Source of the DNA: Comamonas sp. NLF-1-9
Lineage (GTDB): Bacteria > Pseudomonadota > Gammaproteobacteria > Burkholderiales > Burkholderiaceae_C
Assembly: GCF_019195435.1 (NCBI RefSeq)
Contig: NZ_CP078069.1
Location: 186,001-250,000, forward strand
Reading direction: 5' to 3'
Length of the DNA: 64,000 bases
Shown here: one piece after another, positions 53,350-64,000 of the stretch
Numbering within the stretch: the stretch's first letter is position 1
How the letters are laid out: every line of letters starts with the position of its first letter
Made by a program: the position numbers and the translations under genes
The notes under the pieces: generated by a model
What the model saw: only the letters and a program-made list of their open reading frames with translations
Database searches by the model: none
Told to the model about the DNA's origin: nothing

Positions 53350-54876
53350 TCAGCGCGCCTTGCGCTTGGGCGTGGCCGCACGCGCGGGACGCGCTGCGCC
53401 CTTGTGGGAAGGGCTGGCCTGGCGGCGGCTGGCCGCGGCCGGGCGCGCGGCGGCGCGTTTGCCGGGCTTGGCATGGGAGGGCGCCGCAGCGCGCACCGGC
53501 AGGTAGAGCACGACGGTTTCGCCGGGCTTGAAATGGCTGGTGGTCTTGAGGTCGTTCCAGTTGGCCACGTCGCCGGGGTTGACGTGGAAGCGCCGGGCGA
53601 TGCTGGCCACGGTGTCCTTCTTGCCGGCGCGCACGGTGCTGCGCCGGATGGTGCTCTCGGGCGCGAGCGCGATCTGCCCGTTGTCGGCGATGCTGCCCGC
53701 GACGTCGGCCAGAGTTTCGGCAGAGCGCGGCACCATGAGCGCCGAGCCCGCCTTGATCATCATGCGCGGCGGGATGCCGTTGATGGTGCGCAGGTCCGCC
53801 TCGCTCATGCCGGTGCGCCGTGCGGCGGAGGCCACGCTCATCGTGGCCGGCGCGGTCCATACCGTCCAGCTGGCGAGCTGCCCTTCGTTGGACTGCTGAA
53901 AATTGCGCCGGAAGGCCTGCGCGCTGTCCCAGGGCAGCAGAACCTGCGGCACGCCGGCGGCCAGGATGACCGGGCGGTGCAGCGAAGGATTGAGCGCGCG
54001 AAAATCCGCTTCGCTGATGCCGGCCAGGCGCGCGACCAGCGCCACGTCGATGTCGCGCGTAATCTCGACGACGTCGAAATACGGGTGATTGCCTATGGCC
54101 GGCAGCTCGATGCCGTAGTGCTGAGGCTGTGCGACGATGTTCTTCACAGCCTGCAGCTTGGGCACGTACAGACGCGTTTCCGCCGGCAGACCGAGTTCGC
54201 CGTAGCTCGTGCCCAGGCCCGCCTTTTCATTGCGCGCGATGGCGCGGGCCACATTGCCCTCACCCCAGTTGTAGGCGGCCAGCGCCAGGTGCCAGTCGCC
54301 AAACATGCCGTAGAGCTTTTGCAGATAGTCCAGCGCCGCGCGGGTGGAGGCGAGCACGTCGCGCCGGTCGTCGCGAAAGGCGTTCTGCTTGAGGTCGAAA
54401 TAGCTGCCTGTGGCCGGCATGAACTGCCACATGCCGGCGGCCTTGGCGCTGGAGACGGCCTGCGGGTTGAATGCGCTCTCGATGTAGGGCAACAGCGCAA
54501 GTTCCGCCGGCATGCTGCGCCGCTCCAGCTCTTCAACGATGTGAAACAGGTATTTGCTCGAGCGCTCGGCCATGCGCTGGATGTAGTCGGGGCGGGTGGC
54601 GTACCACTGCTCGCGCTCGAGCACCAGATCGCCCGTGAGGTCGGGCATGGAAAAGCCCCGGCGGATGCGCTCCCACAGGTCGGCCGGCGCGTCCACGCGC
54701 GCCACGCCCAGGTAGGCTGCCTGCGCGGAGGTGATGGACTGCAGCGGCGCGCTCGGGTACAGCGGTGTGCGCTCGGCGGTGCTGCTCGGGGTGTCGGCTT
54801 CGGTATCGCCGGGAACGCTTGCACACCCGGCCAGGGCAAGCAGGCAGATGGCGGCCAGCAGGCGCAAGAAGTTCAT
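53350..54876 (-). CDS. mltD: Membrane-bound lytic murein transglycosylase D
   Basis: A 508-residue lipoprotein that cuts peptidoglycan between MurNAc and GlcNAc with formation of 1,6-anhydro ends. The signal peptide ends in the lipobox LAGC. The SLT domain holds the catalytic Glu in LLPYIESAFNPQAVSSAKA and continues with GMWQFMPATG, ALAAYNWGEGN. Two LysM-like repeats follow at about residues 330-440, then a basic Ala/Pro/Lys-rich tail. Its ATG overlaps the gloB stop (ATGA), so translation is coupled. Lgt at 13.0 kb would lipidate it. Confidence 0.92.
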   Translation of the reverse strand: MNFLRLLAAICLLALAGCASVPGDTEADTPSSTAERTPLYPSAPLQSITSAQAAYLGVARVDAPADLWERIRRGFSMPDLTGDLVLEREQWYATRPDYIQRMAERSSKYLFHIVEELERRSMPAELALLPYIESAFNPQAVSSAKAAGMWQFMPATGSYFDLKQNAFRDDRRDVLASTRAALDYLQKLYGMFGDWHLALAAYNWGEGNVARAIARNEKAGLGTSYGELGLPAETRLYVPKLQAVKNIVAQPQHYGIELPAIGNHPYFDVVEITRDIDVALVARLAGISEADFRALNPSLHRPVILAAGVPQVLLPWDSAQAFRRNFQQSNEGQLASWTVWTAPATMSVASAARRTGMSEADLRTINGIPPRMMIKAGSALMVPRSAETLADVAGSIADNGQIALAPESTIRRSTVRAGKKDTVASIARRFHVNPGDVANWNDLKTTSHFKPGETVVLYLPVRAAAPSHAKPGKRAAARPAAASRRQASPSHKGAARPARAATPKRKAR

Positions 54877-55649
54877 CGGAAATCGTTCTTCCATTGGCGC
54901 AGGCTTGCCAGCACGGCAACCGGGTCCTGCGGATCGGTGCCGGGCGCGTGCGCCTGGGCGGCCTGGCGCACCGCGGCTTCGGCGGTGCGCACAAAGGGGT
55001 TGATCGCGCGCTCGATGGCGATGGTCGAGGGCAGCGTGGGCAGCCCCGCCTCGCGCAGTTGCCGGCAGTGGGCCAGGTAGTCGGCCAGCGCGCGGTTGTC
55101 CGGCTCGACCGCCTGGGCAAACGCGAGGTTGGCCAGGGTGTACTCATGGGCGCAGCACACCCGGGTGTCGCCAGGCAGCGCGGCCAGGCGGCTGAGCGAG
55201 GCGTGCATCTGCGCCGGCGTGCCTTCAAACAGCCGCCCGCACCCGCCGGAAAACAGGGTGTCGCCGCAAAACAGCACCGGCGCGCCGTCCAGGCTGGCGC
55301 AGTAGTAGGCGATGTGTCCGGCGGTATGGCCGGGCACGTCCAGCACCGCTAAGCTCAGGCCCAGCGCCTGCAGCCGCTCGCCGTCGCGCAGCGCGGTGAA
55401 GGGCTCGGGGATGGCTTCGCGCGTCGGGCCGAAGACCTGGGCGCCCCAGTGAGCGCGCAGCTCGGCGACGCCGCCGGTGTGGTCGCCGTGGTGGTGGGTG
55501 ACTAGAATCGTGCGCAATGACAATCGCATGCTGCGCAGCGCCTGCTCCACCGGCGCTGCATCGCCCGGATCGACCACCAGGGCGTCACGCCCATCGTGCA
55601 CCATCCAGATGTAGTTGTCGGAGAAAGCGGGCAGTGGCAGCAGTTTCAT
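54873..55649 (-). CDS. gloB: Hydroxyacylglutathione hydrolase (glyoxalase II)
   Basis: A 258-residue metallo-beta-lactamase-fold enzyme that hydrolyses S-lactoylglutathione in methylglyoxal detoxification. The binuclear metal site is VTHHHGDHTGGV, with further ligands in DVPGHTAGHIAYY, FCGDTLFSGGCGRLFEG and CCAHEYTLANL. The C-terminal helical domain is of usual length. The ATG at 55649 gives the canonical [15 protein letters not shown] start. Its start codon shares two bases with the divergent methyltransferase start. A TATAAT box ends only 10 bases upstream, so the mRNA may be leaderless. Confidence 0.94.
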   Translation of the reverse strand: MKLLPLPAFSDNYIWMVHDGRDALVVDPGDAAPVEQALRSMRLSLRTILVTHHHGDHTGGVAELRAHWGAQVFGPTREAIPEPFTALRDGERLQALGLSLAVLDVPGHTAGHIAYYCASLDGAPVLFCGDTLFSGGCGRLFEGTPAQMHASLSRLAALPGDTRVCCAHEYTLANLAFAQAVEPDNRALADYLAHCRQLREAGLPTLPSTIAIERAINPFVRTAEAAVRQAAQAHAPGTDPQDPVAVLASLRQWKNDFR

Positions 55650-56448
55650 GAGCGGCAAAATTATAGGTTTCAGCGATTGGCTTGGTTCCCCCGCAGGGCG
55701 CTATCTGCTGCAGTGGCAGCAGGAGCGCCACGACGAGCTGGTGGCCGACCTCTTCGGCTACCATGCGCTGCAGCTGGGCATGCCGCAACTGCAAGGCCTG
55801 CGCGCCAACCGCATGCAGCACCGCTGGCTGGCGCTGGCCGCGGGCGATGCCGGGCAGCAAGACGGAGCGATCGCGCCTTCCCTGCGGGCCGACGCGGTGC
55901 AACTGCCGTTCGAGCAGGCCAGCCTCGACCTGGTGCTGATGCCGCACACCCTGGAACTCAGTGTGAGCCCGCATGCGGCGCTGCGTGAAGCAGCGCGGGT
56001 GCTGGTGCCCGAAGGGCGCCTGATCGTCAGCGGCCTCAATCCCTGGAGTCTGTGGGGCGCGCGGCAAAGGCGCATGCAATGGTATAGGCGTCTGGGCGCG
56101 CGCGGGCCGCTGTTCGTGCCCGAGCTGGAAGAGTTCTTTTCGCCCTGGCGCCTGGGCGACTGGATGCGCCTGCTCGATCTGGAGGTGGAATCGGTCAGCC
56201 TGGGCTGCTTTCGGCCCAGCTTTCAAAGCGCCCGCTGGCTGCAGCGCATGGCCTGGATGGACCGCCTGGGCCCGCACGGCTGGTCTCTGCTCGGCGCCGC
56301 CTACGTGATGGTTGCGGTCAAGCGTGTGCTCGGTGTGCGGCTGCTGGAGCCCGCCTGGCGCGCGGCCCCGGCGGCCGCCAAAGCGGTGCCGCTGGCGCGC
56401 TTTGAGGCTGCCGGGCGCAGCGGCGAGGGCATGGGTGGCCCGCGATGA
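55648..56448 (+). CDS. Class I SAM-dependent methyltransferase
   Basis: A 266-residue methyltransferase of the type found between gloB and rnhA in many Betaproteobacteria. Its SAM-binding region is less sharp than usual: [21 protein letters not shown] corresponds to motifs II and III, with [23 protein letters not shown] typical of the family. The substrate is unknown. The start is uncertain. The ATG at 55648-55650 shares its first two bases with the gloB start codon on the opposite strand (palindromic CATG) and has no ribosome binding site. The stop overlaps rnhA (ATGA), so the two are coupled. Confidence 0.78.
   Translation: MSGKIIGFSDWLGSPAGRYLLQWQQERHDELVADLFGYHALQLGMPQLQGLRANRMQHRWLALAAGDAGQQDGAIAPSLRADAVQLPFEQASLDLVLMPHTLELSVSPHAALREAARVLVPEGRLIVSGLNPWSLWGARQRRMQWYRRLGARGPLFVPELEEFFSPWRLGDWMRLLDLEVESVSLGCFRPSFQSARWLQRMAWMDRLGPHGWSLLGAAYVMVAVKRVLGVRLLEPAWRAAPAAAKAVPLARFEAAGRSGEGMGGPR
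55660..55665 (-). promoter_or_regulatory. -10 box for gloB
   Basis: TATAAT on the minus strand (55665-55660) ends 10 bases before the gloB ATG. A transcript from it would start only a few bases before the start codon. No good -35 hexamer is seen at normal spacing. Confidence 0.45.
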
Positions 56449-56894
56449 GCGAGCGCGTGCAGATCTATACCGATGGTGCTTGCAAGGGCAACCCCGGCCC
56501 CGGCGGCTGGGGCGCGCTGCTGCGCTATGGCGGCACCGAAAAAGAACTGTGCGGCGGCGAGCGGCTGACGACTAACAACCGCATGGAGCTGATGGCGGTG
56601 ATCGAGGCGCTCTCCGCGCTGCGCCGCCCTTGCAGCGCCGACATCCATGTGGACAGTCAGTACGTGCGCCAGGGCATCACCCAGTGGATACATGGCTGGA
56701 AGAAGAAGGGCTGGCGCACCGCCGCGGGCCAGCCGGTGAAGAACGTCGAACTCTGGCAGCGCCTGGACGCGCTGGCCCATGGCGCGGGCCATGAGCTGAG
56801 CTGGCACTGGGTCAAGGGGCATGCGGGCGACCCGGGCAACGAGCGCGCCGACGCCCTGGCCAACCGCGGCGTGCAGCAGGCGCTGCAGGCATGA
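56445..56894 (+). CDS. rnhA: Ribonuclease HI
   Basis: A 149-residue enzyme that cleaves RNA in RNA-DNA hybrids. The catalytic Asp-Glu-Asp-Asp set is visible: Asp in [19 protein letters not shown], Glu in [13 protein letters not shown], Asp in IHVDSQYV and Asp in NERADALAN. Length matches the E. coli enzyme (155). Its ATG overlaps the methyltransferase stop, the conserved order gloB / methyltransferase / rnhA (gloB divergent). Confidence 0.96.
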   Translation: MSERVQIYTDGACKGNPGPGGWGALLRYGGTEKELCGGERLTTNNRMELMAVIEALSALRRPCSADIHVDSQYVRQGITQWIHGWKKKGWRTAAGQPVKNVELWQRLDALAHGAGHELSWHWVKGHAGDPGNERADALANRGVQQALQA

Positions 56895-56913
56895 GCGCCG
56901 GCAAAGCGTGGAC

Positions 56914-56962
56914 TATCAAAAAAGATAGCTTGTAGCGCACGCCTAGCAAGCGTTTGAGCCGT
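56914..56962 (-). repeat. Dispersed stem-loop repeat, copy 7 (reversed)
   Basis: On the minus strand the copy reads AACGGCTCAAACGCTTGCTA, GGCGTGCGCTACAAGCTATC and TTTTTTGATAG. It lies between the convergent rnhA and TonB receptor genes and may end both transcripts. Confidence 0.6.
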
Positions 56963-56987
56963 TTTTTGCTCTTGTTCACTTTCCGGC

Positions 56988-59237
56988 TCAGAAATCCTTG
57001 ACCAGCGACACCCGCAGGCTGCGCCCCGGCTGGGTGTAGGCATCGAGCACCGCCGAGCTCGCCGACTGGCCGTACACGTCCGACCAGAGCCAGTACTTGC
57101 GGTTGGTCAAGTTGTGGATCGCCAGGTTGAGCCGCGTGTCCTTGGCCAGGCGCCATTGCCCGCCCACGTCCAGCGTGGTGAAGGAGGGCGTCGCGAACTG
57201 CAGATCAGGCTTGGAGTTGAAGATGGCGCTGTTGTCGATGTCGCCCGGCTTCTTGGCCTGGCGGTATCTGAGATTGGCCCACAGCGACCAGGGTGCGGTG
57301 TCGTAGCGCACGCCCAGCGTGGCCTGGGCCGGGTCCACTGAATTGAGCGGCCGGCCGGTTTCACGGTTCTTGCCGCGCGCCATGCCCCAGGAGAAGCTGC
57401 TCGACAGGCGCCCCTGGCCCAGTACGCCCCAGTCGTAGCTGCCCTTGAGCTCGAAGCCGTGGATGCGCGCGCGCCCTACGTTCACCGACTGGAAGTAGCG
57501 GGTGTTGCCCACTTCCTTGATGAATTCCGCGTCCACGATGAGGTTGGAGTAGTCGTTGACGAAGGCGGTCGCATCCAGCTTCAGGCGCTCGTATCGGGCG
57601 CGCGCGCCGATCTCCAGGCCGCGGCTGCGCTCGGGCTGCAGATTGGGGTTGGGCTGGATCACCACGCGCGAGCCCGGCACCACGACCTCGAAGTGGTCGT
57701 TGAGCTGGCCGGGTTCGGGCGCGCGCAGGCCTTGCGAGTATTGGCCGAACAGGCTCCATTCGGAGCTGGCGCGCCAGAGCACGCCCAGCTTGGGCAGCAC
57801 GGCCGCCTTGGACAGCGACTTGCCCGGCTGCGCCGCCGGCGGATAAAAGCCGCTCTGGCTGGTCACGTCGATGGCAAAGTGGTCTATGCGCAGGCCGGGT
57901 GTGAAGGTCCAGTCGCCCCAGACGGTTTCATCCTGCAGGTACAGCGCGCTGGTGCTCTCGCGGGTGTCGGGAAAGCGCTTGAGCGGGAACACGTCGGGCG
58001 GCAGCGGCGCCAGGCCGTCGTAGAGGTTGCTGATGTCGTTGCGGGTGTATTCGGCGCCATAGGCCAGGCGGTGGCTCCAGTCGCCCGCGCGCAGCACCTT
58101 CTCGGCCTGCAGGCCCAGCTGCCACAGGCGTTCCTGGTAGCGGTTGTCGCGCACGCGGTGCACGCCGCTGTGGAGGTCGCTCGTGCCCACGCGGCGCGAC
58201 TTGCCCTGCTGCGCCGCGACGATGGTGCGCAGCTGGTCGGCCCAGCCGCTGGCGATGTCGTAGCGCGCGTCCCAGGTCAGGCGATCGCGCGTGGCGTCGT
58301 AGCGCGAGCTCTCGCTGAGCACGTCGCCCGGTTTGCTGGGCACGGGCGTGCGGCTGGACAGCAAAGCCACGTCCGAGTCGCGGCCCACGTGCTCGAAGCC
58401 GAGCACATGGCGCTGGCCGCCGCCGGGGCTGATCACCACCTTGGCCAGCAGCGCCTGGTCGCCGTCGTTCTGCGGGTTGGCGCTGGTGCGCCGGCTGTCG
58501 GGCGCGTCGTTGTCGCCCATGGTCTTTTGTGCGTGGGCGCGGCGTACCTGGGCGCTCAGCATCCACTGCACGCTCTCGCTCGCCTTGCCGGCCAGCGTGC
58601 CGGCCAGCAGCTTGCCGTCGTCCTCGCTGCCGTACTGCGCGGCAACGCGCCCGCCTAGGGTCCGGTCCTCGCCCAGGAAGTCCTGCGGGTCGAGTGTCAC
58701 GAAGTTGACCACGCCGGCCAGGCCGTCCGAACCATAGAGCGCCGAGGCCGGACCGCGCAGCAGTTCGATGCGCTTGAACAGCTCCAGCGAGAGGTATTCG
58801 CGATCGAAGATGGCCGAGCGCGAGACGTAGCTGCGCGGCATGCGTATGCCGTCTACCGTCATCAAGACGCGGTTGCCGCCGATGCCGCGGATGTTGATGC
58901 CGGTATTGCCGTCGCGCGCAAAGGCCGATGAAGAGGCGCCTACGGCCAGGCGCGCCGGCGCGGTGCGCACCGAGGTGTTGGGCAAGTCTTGCAGGGCGTC
59001 GCGCAGGCTCTGGCTTTGCTGCTCTTCGAGCTGCTCGGCGGTGATCACGTCGATGGACTGTGGCAAATCATCCACAGCCTGCTCCTGCATCGAGCCGCTG
59101 ACGACCATGGAGGGGAGCGGGGCGCTGGCAGTGCTCTGGGCCAGTGCGGGGCTGGCGAGCGTGCAGGCAAGCACGCTGGTGAGCGCCAGAAGGTGCAGAC
59201 GCAGTGGCGGCCGGGAGGGGCGGGGCTGGGGTTTCAT
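56988..59237 (-). CDS. TonB-dependent receptor, haem/haemoglobin type
   Basis: A 749-residue outer-membrane receptor. A signal peptide of about 33 residues ends in ALAQ, followed by a TonB-box-like MVVSGS, the plug domain with GINIRGIGGNRVLMTVDGIR and a 22-strand barrel that ends in the outer-membrane-type Phe (VSLVKDF). The GNRVLMTVDGIRMPRSYV and LLRGPASALYGSDGLAGVVN blocks place it with the haem, haemoglobin and transferrin receptors. It takes up haem or another iron source. It is divergent from nirS; several AAGG-type palindromes lie between them. I see no Fur box upstream. Confidence 0.88.
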   Translation of the reverse strand: MKPQPRPSRPPLRLHLLALTSVLACTLASPALAQSTASAPLPSMVVSGSMQEQAVDDLPQSIDVITAEQLEEQQSQSLRDALQDLPNTSVRTAPARLAVGASSSAFARDGNTGINIRGIGGNRVLMTVDGIRMPRSYVSRSAIFDREYLSLELFKRIELLRGPASALYGSDGLAGVVNFVTLDPQDFLGEDRTLGGRVAAQYGSEDDGKLLAGTLAGKASESVQWMLSAQVRRAHAQKTMGDNDAPDSRRTSANPQNDGDQALLAKVVISPGGGQRHVLGFEHVGRDSDVALLSSRTPVPSKPGDVLSESSRYDATRDRLTWDARYDIASGWADQLRTIVAAQQGKSRRVGTSDLHSGVHRVRDNRYQERLWQLGLQAEKVLRAGDWSHRLAYGAEYTRNDISNLYDGLAPLPPDVFPLKRFPDTRESTSALYLQDETVWGDWTFTPGLRIDHFAIDVTSQSGFYPPAAQPGKSLSKAAVLPKLGVLWRASSEWSLFGQYSQGLRAPEPGQLNDHFEVVVPGSRVVIQPNPNLQPERSRGLEIGARARYERLKLDATAFVNDYSNLIVDAEFIKEVGNTRYFQSVNVGRARIHGFELKGSYDWGVLGQGRLSSSFSWGMARGKNRETGRPLNSVDPAQATLGVRYDTAPWSLWANLRYRQAKKPGDIDNSAIFNSKPDLQFATPSFTTLDVGGQWRLAKDTRLNLAIHNLTNRKYWLWSDVYGQSASSAVLDAYTQPGRSLRVSLVKDF

Positions 59238-59274
59238 GGTGCGGCGAGGGAGTGAGAATCGGGGGAAAGGATTC

Positions 59275-59358
59275 AGGGGTAAACCCTAACATCAACCGCG
59301 GGTTGTCCAAAGGTATCACCCTTGCAGCTATAGGCAGAATTTTTTGGTATACCTTTTG
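59275..59358. promoter_or_regulatory. Cluster of three related palindromes between the TonB receptor and nirS
   Basis: AGGGGTAAACCCTA (59275-59288), AAAGGTATCACCCTT (59309-59323) and TTTGGTATACCTTTT (59344-59358) share an (A)AGG-T-A-ACC(C)TT plan and are spaced about 35 bases apart. They sit between the divergent starts at 59237 and 59476. Equal spacing near three to four helical turns suggests cooperative binding by one regulator. No TTGAT-N4-ATCAA (FNR/DNR) site is seen. Confidence 0.45.
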
Positions 59359-59385
59359 AAGTAGTTTGGCAAACCATACGGATAA

Positions 59386-61197
<1,812 letters not shown>

Positions 61198-61239
61198 ACG
61201 CGTGGCCTGCGGCGCAGGCCGCAGCCCTCAAGCACTCTG

Positions 61240-61266
61240 AAGGCCGGCAGCGATGCCGGCCTTTTT
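61240..61266 (+). terminator. Terminator after nirS
   Basis: AAGGCCGGC (61240-61248) pairs with GCCGGCCTT (61255-61263), followed by a T run. nirS is therefore a single-gene transcript. Confidence 0.9.
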
Positions 61267-61348
61267 GCTGCTGGCGCGCAGCAGGCAGCGCCGGGCGCCT
61301 TGAATGCAAGCGCCGCACGGGCACGCCTGCCGGCTCGCCCGGCGCGTG

Positions 61349-61978
61349 CTATTTGGTGCCGAAGATGCGGTCGCCCGCGTCGCCCAGGCCGGGCAGGATG
61401 TAGCCGTGCTCGTTGAGCTGGCGGTCGATGGCCGAGGTATAGATCGGCACGTCCGGATGCGCCGCCTGCAGCGTGGCGATGCCTTCAGGCGCGGCCAGCA
61501 GGCAGACGAACTTGATCGAGCGCGGCCCGGTCTGCTTCAGGCGCGTGAGCGCGGCGCTGGCGGAGTTGCCGGTGGCAAGCATGGGGTCGACGACGATCAC
61601 GTCGCGCTCCTTCATGCCCGAGGGCATCTTGAAGTAGTACTCCACTGCCTGCAGCGTGGCCGGGTCGCGGTACAGGCCGATGTGGCCTACGCGCGCGCCG
61701 GGCACGACGTCGAGCATGCCGTCAAGAAAGCCGTTGCCCGCGCGCAGGATGGACACCAGCACCAGCTTCTTGCCGTCGATCACCTTGCCGGTGGTGGTCT
61801 CCAGCGGCGTTTCGATCTCGATGTCCGACAGCGGCATGTCGCGCGTGACTTCGTAGGCCATCAGGGTGGCGAGCTCGCCCAGCAGGCGGCGAAAGCTGTT
61901 GGTGCTGGCGTCCTTGCGGCGCATCAGCGTGAGTTTGTGCTGCACCAGCGGGTGATCGATGACGTGGATGTTGCTCAT
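61349..61978 (-). CDS. upp: Uracil phosphoribosyltransferase
   Basis: A 209-residue enzyme that makes UMP from uracil and PRPP. It has the canonical start [20 protein letters not shown], the PRPP loop [12 protein letters not shown] and the uracil-binding [17 protein letters not shown] end. Length matches E. coli Upp (208). The ATG lies 14 bases after the threonine dehydratase stop, so they are probably co-transcribed although functionally unrelated. Confidence 0.96.
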   Translation of the reverse strand: MSNIHVIDHPLVQHKLTLMRRKDASTNSFRRLLGELATLMAYEVTRDMPLSDIEIETPLETTTGKVIDGKKLVLVSILRAGNGFLDGMLDVVPGARVGHIGLYRDPATLQAVEYYFKMPSGMKERDVIVVDPMLATGNSASAALTRLKQTGPRSIKFVCLLAAPEGIATLQAAHPDVPIYTSAIDRQLNEHGYILPGLGDAGDRIFGTK

Positions 61979-61992
61979 GAAGAGAATCAAGC

Positions 61993-62967
61993 TCAGTCGG
62001 AAAGGAAACGGGCGTAGCGCGACAAGTCCACGTTGCCGCCGCTGATGACCACGCCCACGCGCTTGCCGTGCAGGTCCACCACGCCGCTTTGCGCGCCGGC
62101 AAAGGCGAGCGCCCCGGTGGGCTCGGCCACCAGCTTCATGCGCTGGGCCAGAAAGCGCAGCGCCTCCAGCATCTGCGGGTCCGATGCCGACAGGATCTGC
62201 GGCTGTACCTGGCGAATGATCTCGAAGGCGGTCGGCGCGAGCGCCGGCGTCTGCGCCGCGTCGGCGATGGTGCGCGGGTGCGCGACGCTGACAATCTGCC
62301 CTTCGGCCAGCGATCGGCTGGCGTGGCCGGCCGCTTCGGGCTGCACGCCGAACACCTCGCAGTCGCTGGCGGCGGCGCGCACCGCCAGCAGGCTGCCGGC
62401 AAGCAGGCCGCCGCCGCCCACGGGCACGAAGAGGTAGTCGAGCCTGGGCACCTGTTGCAGCAGCTCCAGCGCCGCCGTGCCGTGGCCGGCAATGACGGCC
62501 GGATGGTCCGAGGGCGGCACGATGCTCAGGCCGCGCTCCTGCGCCAGCCGTCGGCTCAGCGCCTCGCGGTCTTCGTGCTCGCGCTGGTAGGTCACCACTT
62601 GCGCGCCATAGCCGCGGGTGGCGGCAAGCTTGGCGGCGCTGGCGTCCTCGGGCATGACAATGAGCGCCTCGGTATCGTGCAGGCTTGCGGCCAGAGCCAC
62701 CGCCTGCGCATGGTTGCCCGACGAGTAGGCCAGCACGCCCTTGCTGCGCCGCTGCTGCTCGAGTTGCGCCAGCGCGCAATAGGCGCCGCGAAACTTGAAG
62801 GAGCCGGTGCGCTGCAGGTTCTCGCACTTGAAGTACAGCGCGGCGCCGAACAGCCGGTCTATGGTGGTGGAGCGCAGCACCGGCGTGGGGTGTGCCACGC
62901 CCTCGAGCAGGCGGGCGGCGGCCAGGACATCGGCGGGAGTGGGCAGGGGCGTGGCGGGCGTGGGCAT
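61993..62967 (-). CDS. Threonine/serine dehydratase (PLP-dependent)
   Basis: A 324-residue fold-type II PLP enzyme that deaminates threonine to 2-oxobutyrate, or serine to pyruvate. The Schiff-base Lys is in GSFKFRGAY, the SGNHAQA loop binds the substrate carboxylate, and GGGGLLAG holds the phosphate. There is no C-terminal ACT domain, so it resembles the catabolic (TdcB) type, or a serine racemase/hydroxyaspartate dehydratase, rather than biosynthetic IlvA. The ATG at 62967 is preferred over an in-frame TTG ten codons earlier that lies within the dispersed repeat. Confidence 0.86.
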   Translation of the reverse strand: MPTPATPLPTPADVLAAARLLEGVAHPTPVLRSTTIDRLFGAALYFKCENLQRTGSFKFRGAYCALAQLEQQRRSKGVLAYSSGNHAQAVALAASLHDTEALIVMPEDASAAKLAATRGYGAQVVTYQREHEDREALSRRLAQERGLSIVPPSDHPAVIAGHGTAALELLQQVPRLDYLFVPVGGGGLLAGSLLAVRAAASDCEVFGVQPEAAGHASRSLAEGQIVSVAHPRTIADAAQTPALAPTAFEIIRQVQPQILSASDPQMLEALRFLAQRMKLVAEPTGALAFAGAQSGVVDLHGKRVGVVISGGNVDLSRYARFLSD

Positions 62968-62986
62968 GGTCTCAAGGCCTTGCAGA

Positions 62987-63044
62987 TTTTGAATCAAAAC
63001 CGGCTCCAGCGCCCGTGGATAAAGCGCTGGCAGCTATGAAAACA
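62987..63044 (+). repeat. Dispersed stem-loop repeat, copy 8
   Basis: The copy reads TTTGAATCAAAACCGGCTCC, AGCGCCCGTGGATAAAGCGC and TGGCAGCTATGAAAACAG. It is a well-conserved copy just upstream of the threonine dehydratase gene on the opposite strand orientation. Confidence 0.7.
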
Positions 63045-63123
63045 GGGTGGTGCCAGGTTTTGCGCTCCATTGGTGAATTCTGTCAAACGGGCCAAGGTCT
63101 CGTTCGTCCTTAGATCGCGGGGC

Positions 63124-64000
63124 TCAGCGGCGTTTGCCGCCGGTCAGGCTGCCCAGCGCGCCGCGCAGCAGCTCGCGCCCCATGCGCCGGGCTTCGCCCT
63201 TGATGACGCTTTGCACCAGGCCGTCGTACTGCCCGCCGCGCGGGCCGGTGCGGCCAAACAGGGCTTCCTTGACCATGGTGCCTATGCCGTCGAACATGCC
63301 GCCGCCCTGGGCCGGAGCAGGCGCGGCCGCGCCGGCGCCAGGGGAGGCGGACGCAGTGGCCTGGGCGCCGCGCGCGGCCAGCATCTCGTAGGCCGACTCG
63401 CGGTCTACCGGCGTGTCGTAGCTGCCGGCGACGAGCGAACTGGCGATCAGCGCCTGGCGCTGCTCGGGCGTGATCGGCCCGAGCTGGCTGCCCGGCGGCA
63501 GCACGTAGACGCGCTCGGTCTCGCTCGGGCGCCCCTTGGCGTCCAGCAGGCTCACCAGCGCCTCGCCCACGGCCAGCTCGGTGATCGCGGCCTCGATATC
63601 GAGCCCCGCCTTGGGCCGCATGGTGCTGGCCGTGGCCTTGACGGCCTTCTGGTCGCGCGGGGTGAAGGCGCGCAGCGCGTGCTGCACGCGGTTGCCCAGT
63701 TGCGCGAGCACGGTGTCGGGAATGTCGATCGGGTTTTGCGTCGCAAAGTACACGCCCACGCCCTTGGAGCGCACCAGGCGCACGACGAGCTCGATGCGTT
63801 CGACCAGCACCTTGGGCGCGTCGGCAAACAGCAGGTGGGCCTCGTCGAAGAAGAAGACGAGCTTGGGTTTTTCCGGGTCGCCGATCTCGGGCAGGCGCTC
63901 GAACAGCTCGGAGAGCAGCCACAGCAGAAAGCTCGCGTACAGGCGCGGCGCGTTCATCAGGCGGTCGGCGGTGAGGATGTTGACCACGCCCCGGCCGCCC
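63124..64000 (-). CDS. HerA-like helicase/ATPase, C-terminal part (5' end outside window)
   Basis: The last 292 or so codons of a DUF853-type HerA/FtsK-like ATPase. The Walker B region is [17 protein letters not shown], followed by the arginine-finger-like region with [25 protein letters not shown]. The C-terminal part holds the Ala/Pro-rich linker and [21 protein letters not shown] typical of the family. The Walker A part lies beyond the right edge. Such ATPases are thought to act on DNA ends or in DNA transport; the cellular role of this subgroup is not established. It is on the same strand as the dehydratase with about 155 bases between them. Confidence 0.85.
   Translation of the reverse strand, partial: GGRGVVNILTADRLMNAPRLYASFLLWLLSELFERLPEIGDPEKPKLVFFFDEAHLLFADAPKVLVERIELVVRLVRSKGVGVYFATQNPIDIPDTVLAQLGNRVQHALRAFTPRDQKAVKATASTMRPKAGLDIEAAITELAVGEALVSLLDAKGRPSETERVYVLPPGSQLGPITPEQRQALIASSLVAGSYDTPVDRESAYEMLAARGAQATASASPGAGAAAPAPAQGGGMFDGIGTMVKEALFGRTGPRGGQYDGLVQSVIKGEARRMGRELLRGALGSLTGGKRR

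Noticed and set aside
52697..53506. Plus-strand open frames opposite the hydrolase and mltD genes
   Set aside because: They are antisense shadows with biased composition; the minus-strand genes have catalytic motifs and coherent starts.

Overview
The window comes from a high-GC betaproteobacterium of the Burkholderiales, most likely a Comamonadaceae. The evidence is the gene content: a phasin, 3-hydroxybutyrate dehydrogenase, a Trp-rich small protein, and a thrS-infC-rpmI-rplT-pheS-pheT-ihfA-merR cluster ending in tRNA-Pro. A short dispersed intergenic repeat typical of that family agrees. All of it looks chromosomal. There is no phage, insertion sequence or CRISPR array, and no gene-free stretch longer than about 300 bases.

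Layout. 1-9 kb: the 3' end of dadA, then an acetate module (phosphotransacetylase and acetate kinase), a PEP-mutase-family enzyme, a nucleoside deaminase, a flavodoxin-like protein, an EptA-like phosphoethanolamine transferase, and a coupled CFA synthase/AhpD-like pair. 9-20 kb: a small cytochrome c, ilvD, a thioesterase, 3-hydroxybutyrate dehydrogenase, lgt, an enoyl-CoA hydratase, a MatB-like synthetase, a universal stress protein, dsbB, leuA behind a leucine-rich leader peptide and attenuator, and a PBP7-like endopeptidase. 20-34 kb: a beta-oxidation dehydrogenase behind a perfect palindrome, a Fur-box-controlled iron-binding protein, a phasin behind paired palindromes, pncB, an ion antiporter, a hydroxyacid dehydrogenase, rmuC, a flavocytochrome c sulfide dehydrogenase pair, a P450 and a LOG protein.

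34-49 kb: crcB, serB and add, then on the minus strand the translation operon. It begins with a newly recognised threonine-rich leader peptide and attenuator upstream of thrS, runs through infC (apparent AUC start), rpmI, rplT, pheS, pheT, ihfA and a MerR regulator, and ends in tRNA-Pro. An inducible-type basic amino acid decarboxylase lies just upstream. 46-52 kb: nfeD with an SPFH gene, pgsA, an HU gene, tRNA-Val, ppiD and tRNA-His, followed by a small accessory patch (higBA and a gene remnant). 52-64 kb: a hydrolase, mltD, gloB, a methyltransferase, rnhA, a haem-type TonB receptor divergent from nirS (cytochrome cd1 nitrite reductase), upp, a threonine dehydratase and the 3' part of a HerA-like ATPase gene.

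The most interesting signals are regulatory: the thrS Thr-peptide attenuator, the leuA attenuator, the AUC start of infC, a dispersed stem-loop repeat with about ten copies (one inside a coding sequence), and recurring AAGGGT-type palindromes upstream of redox genes.
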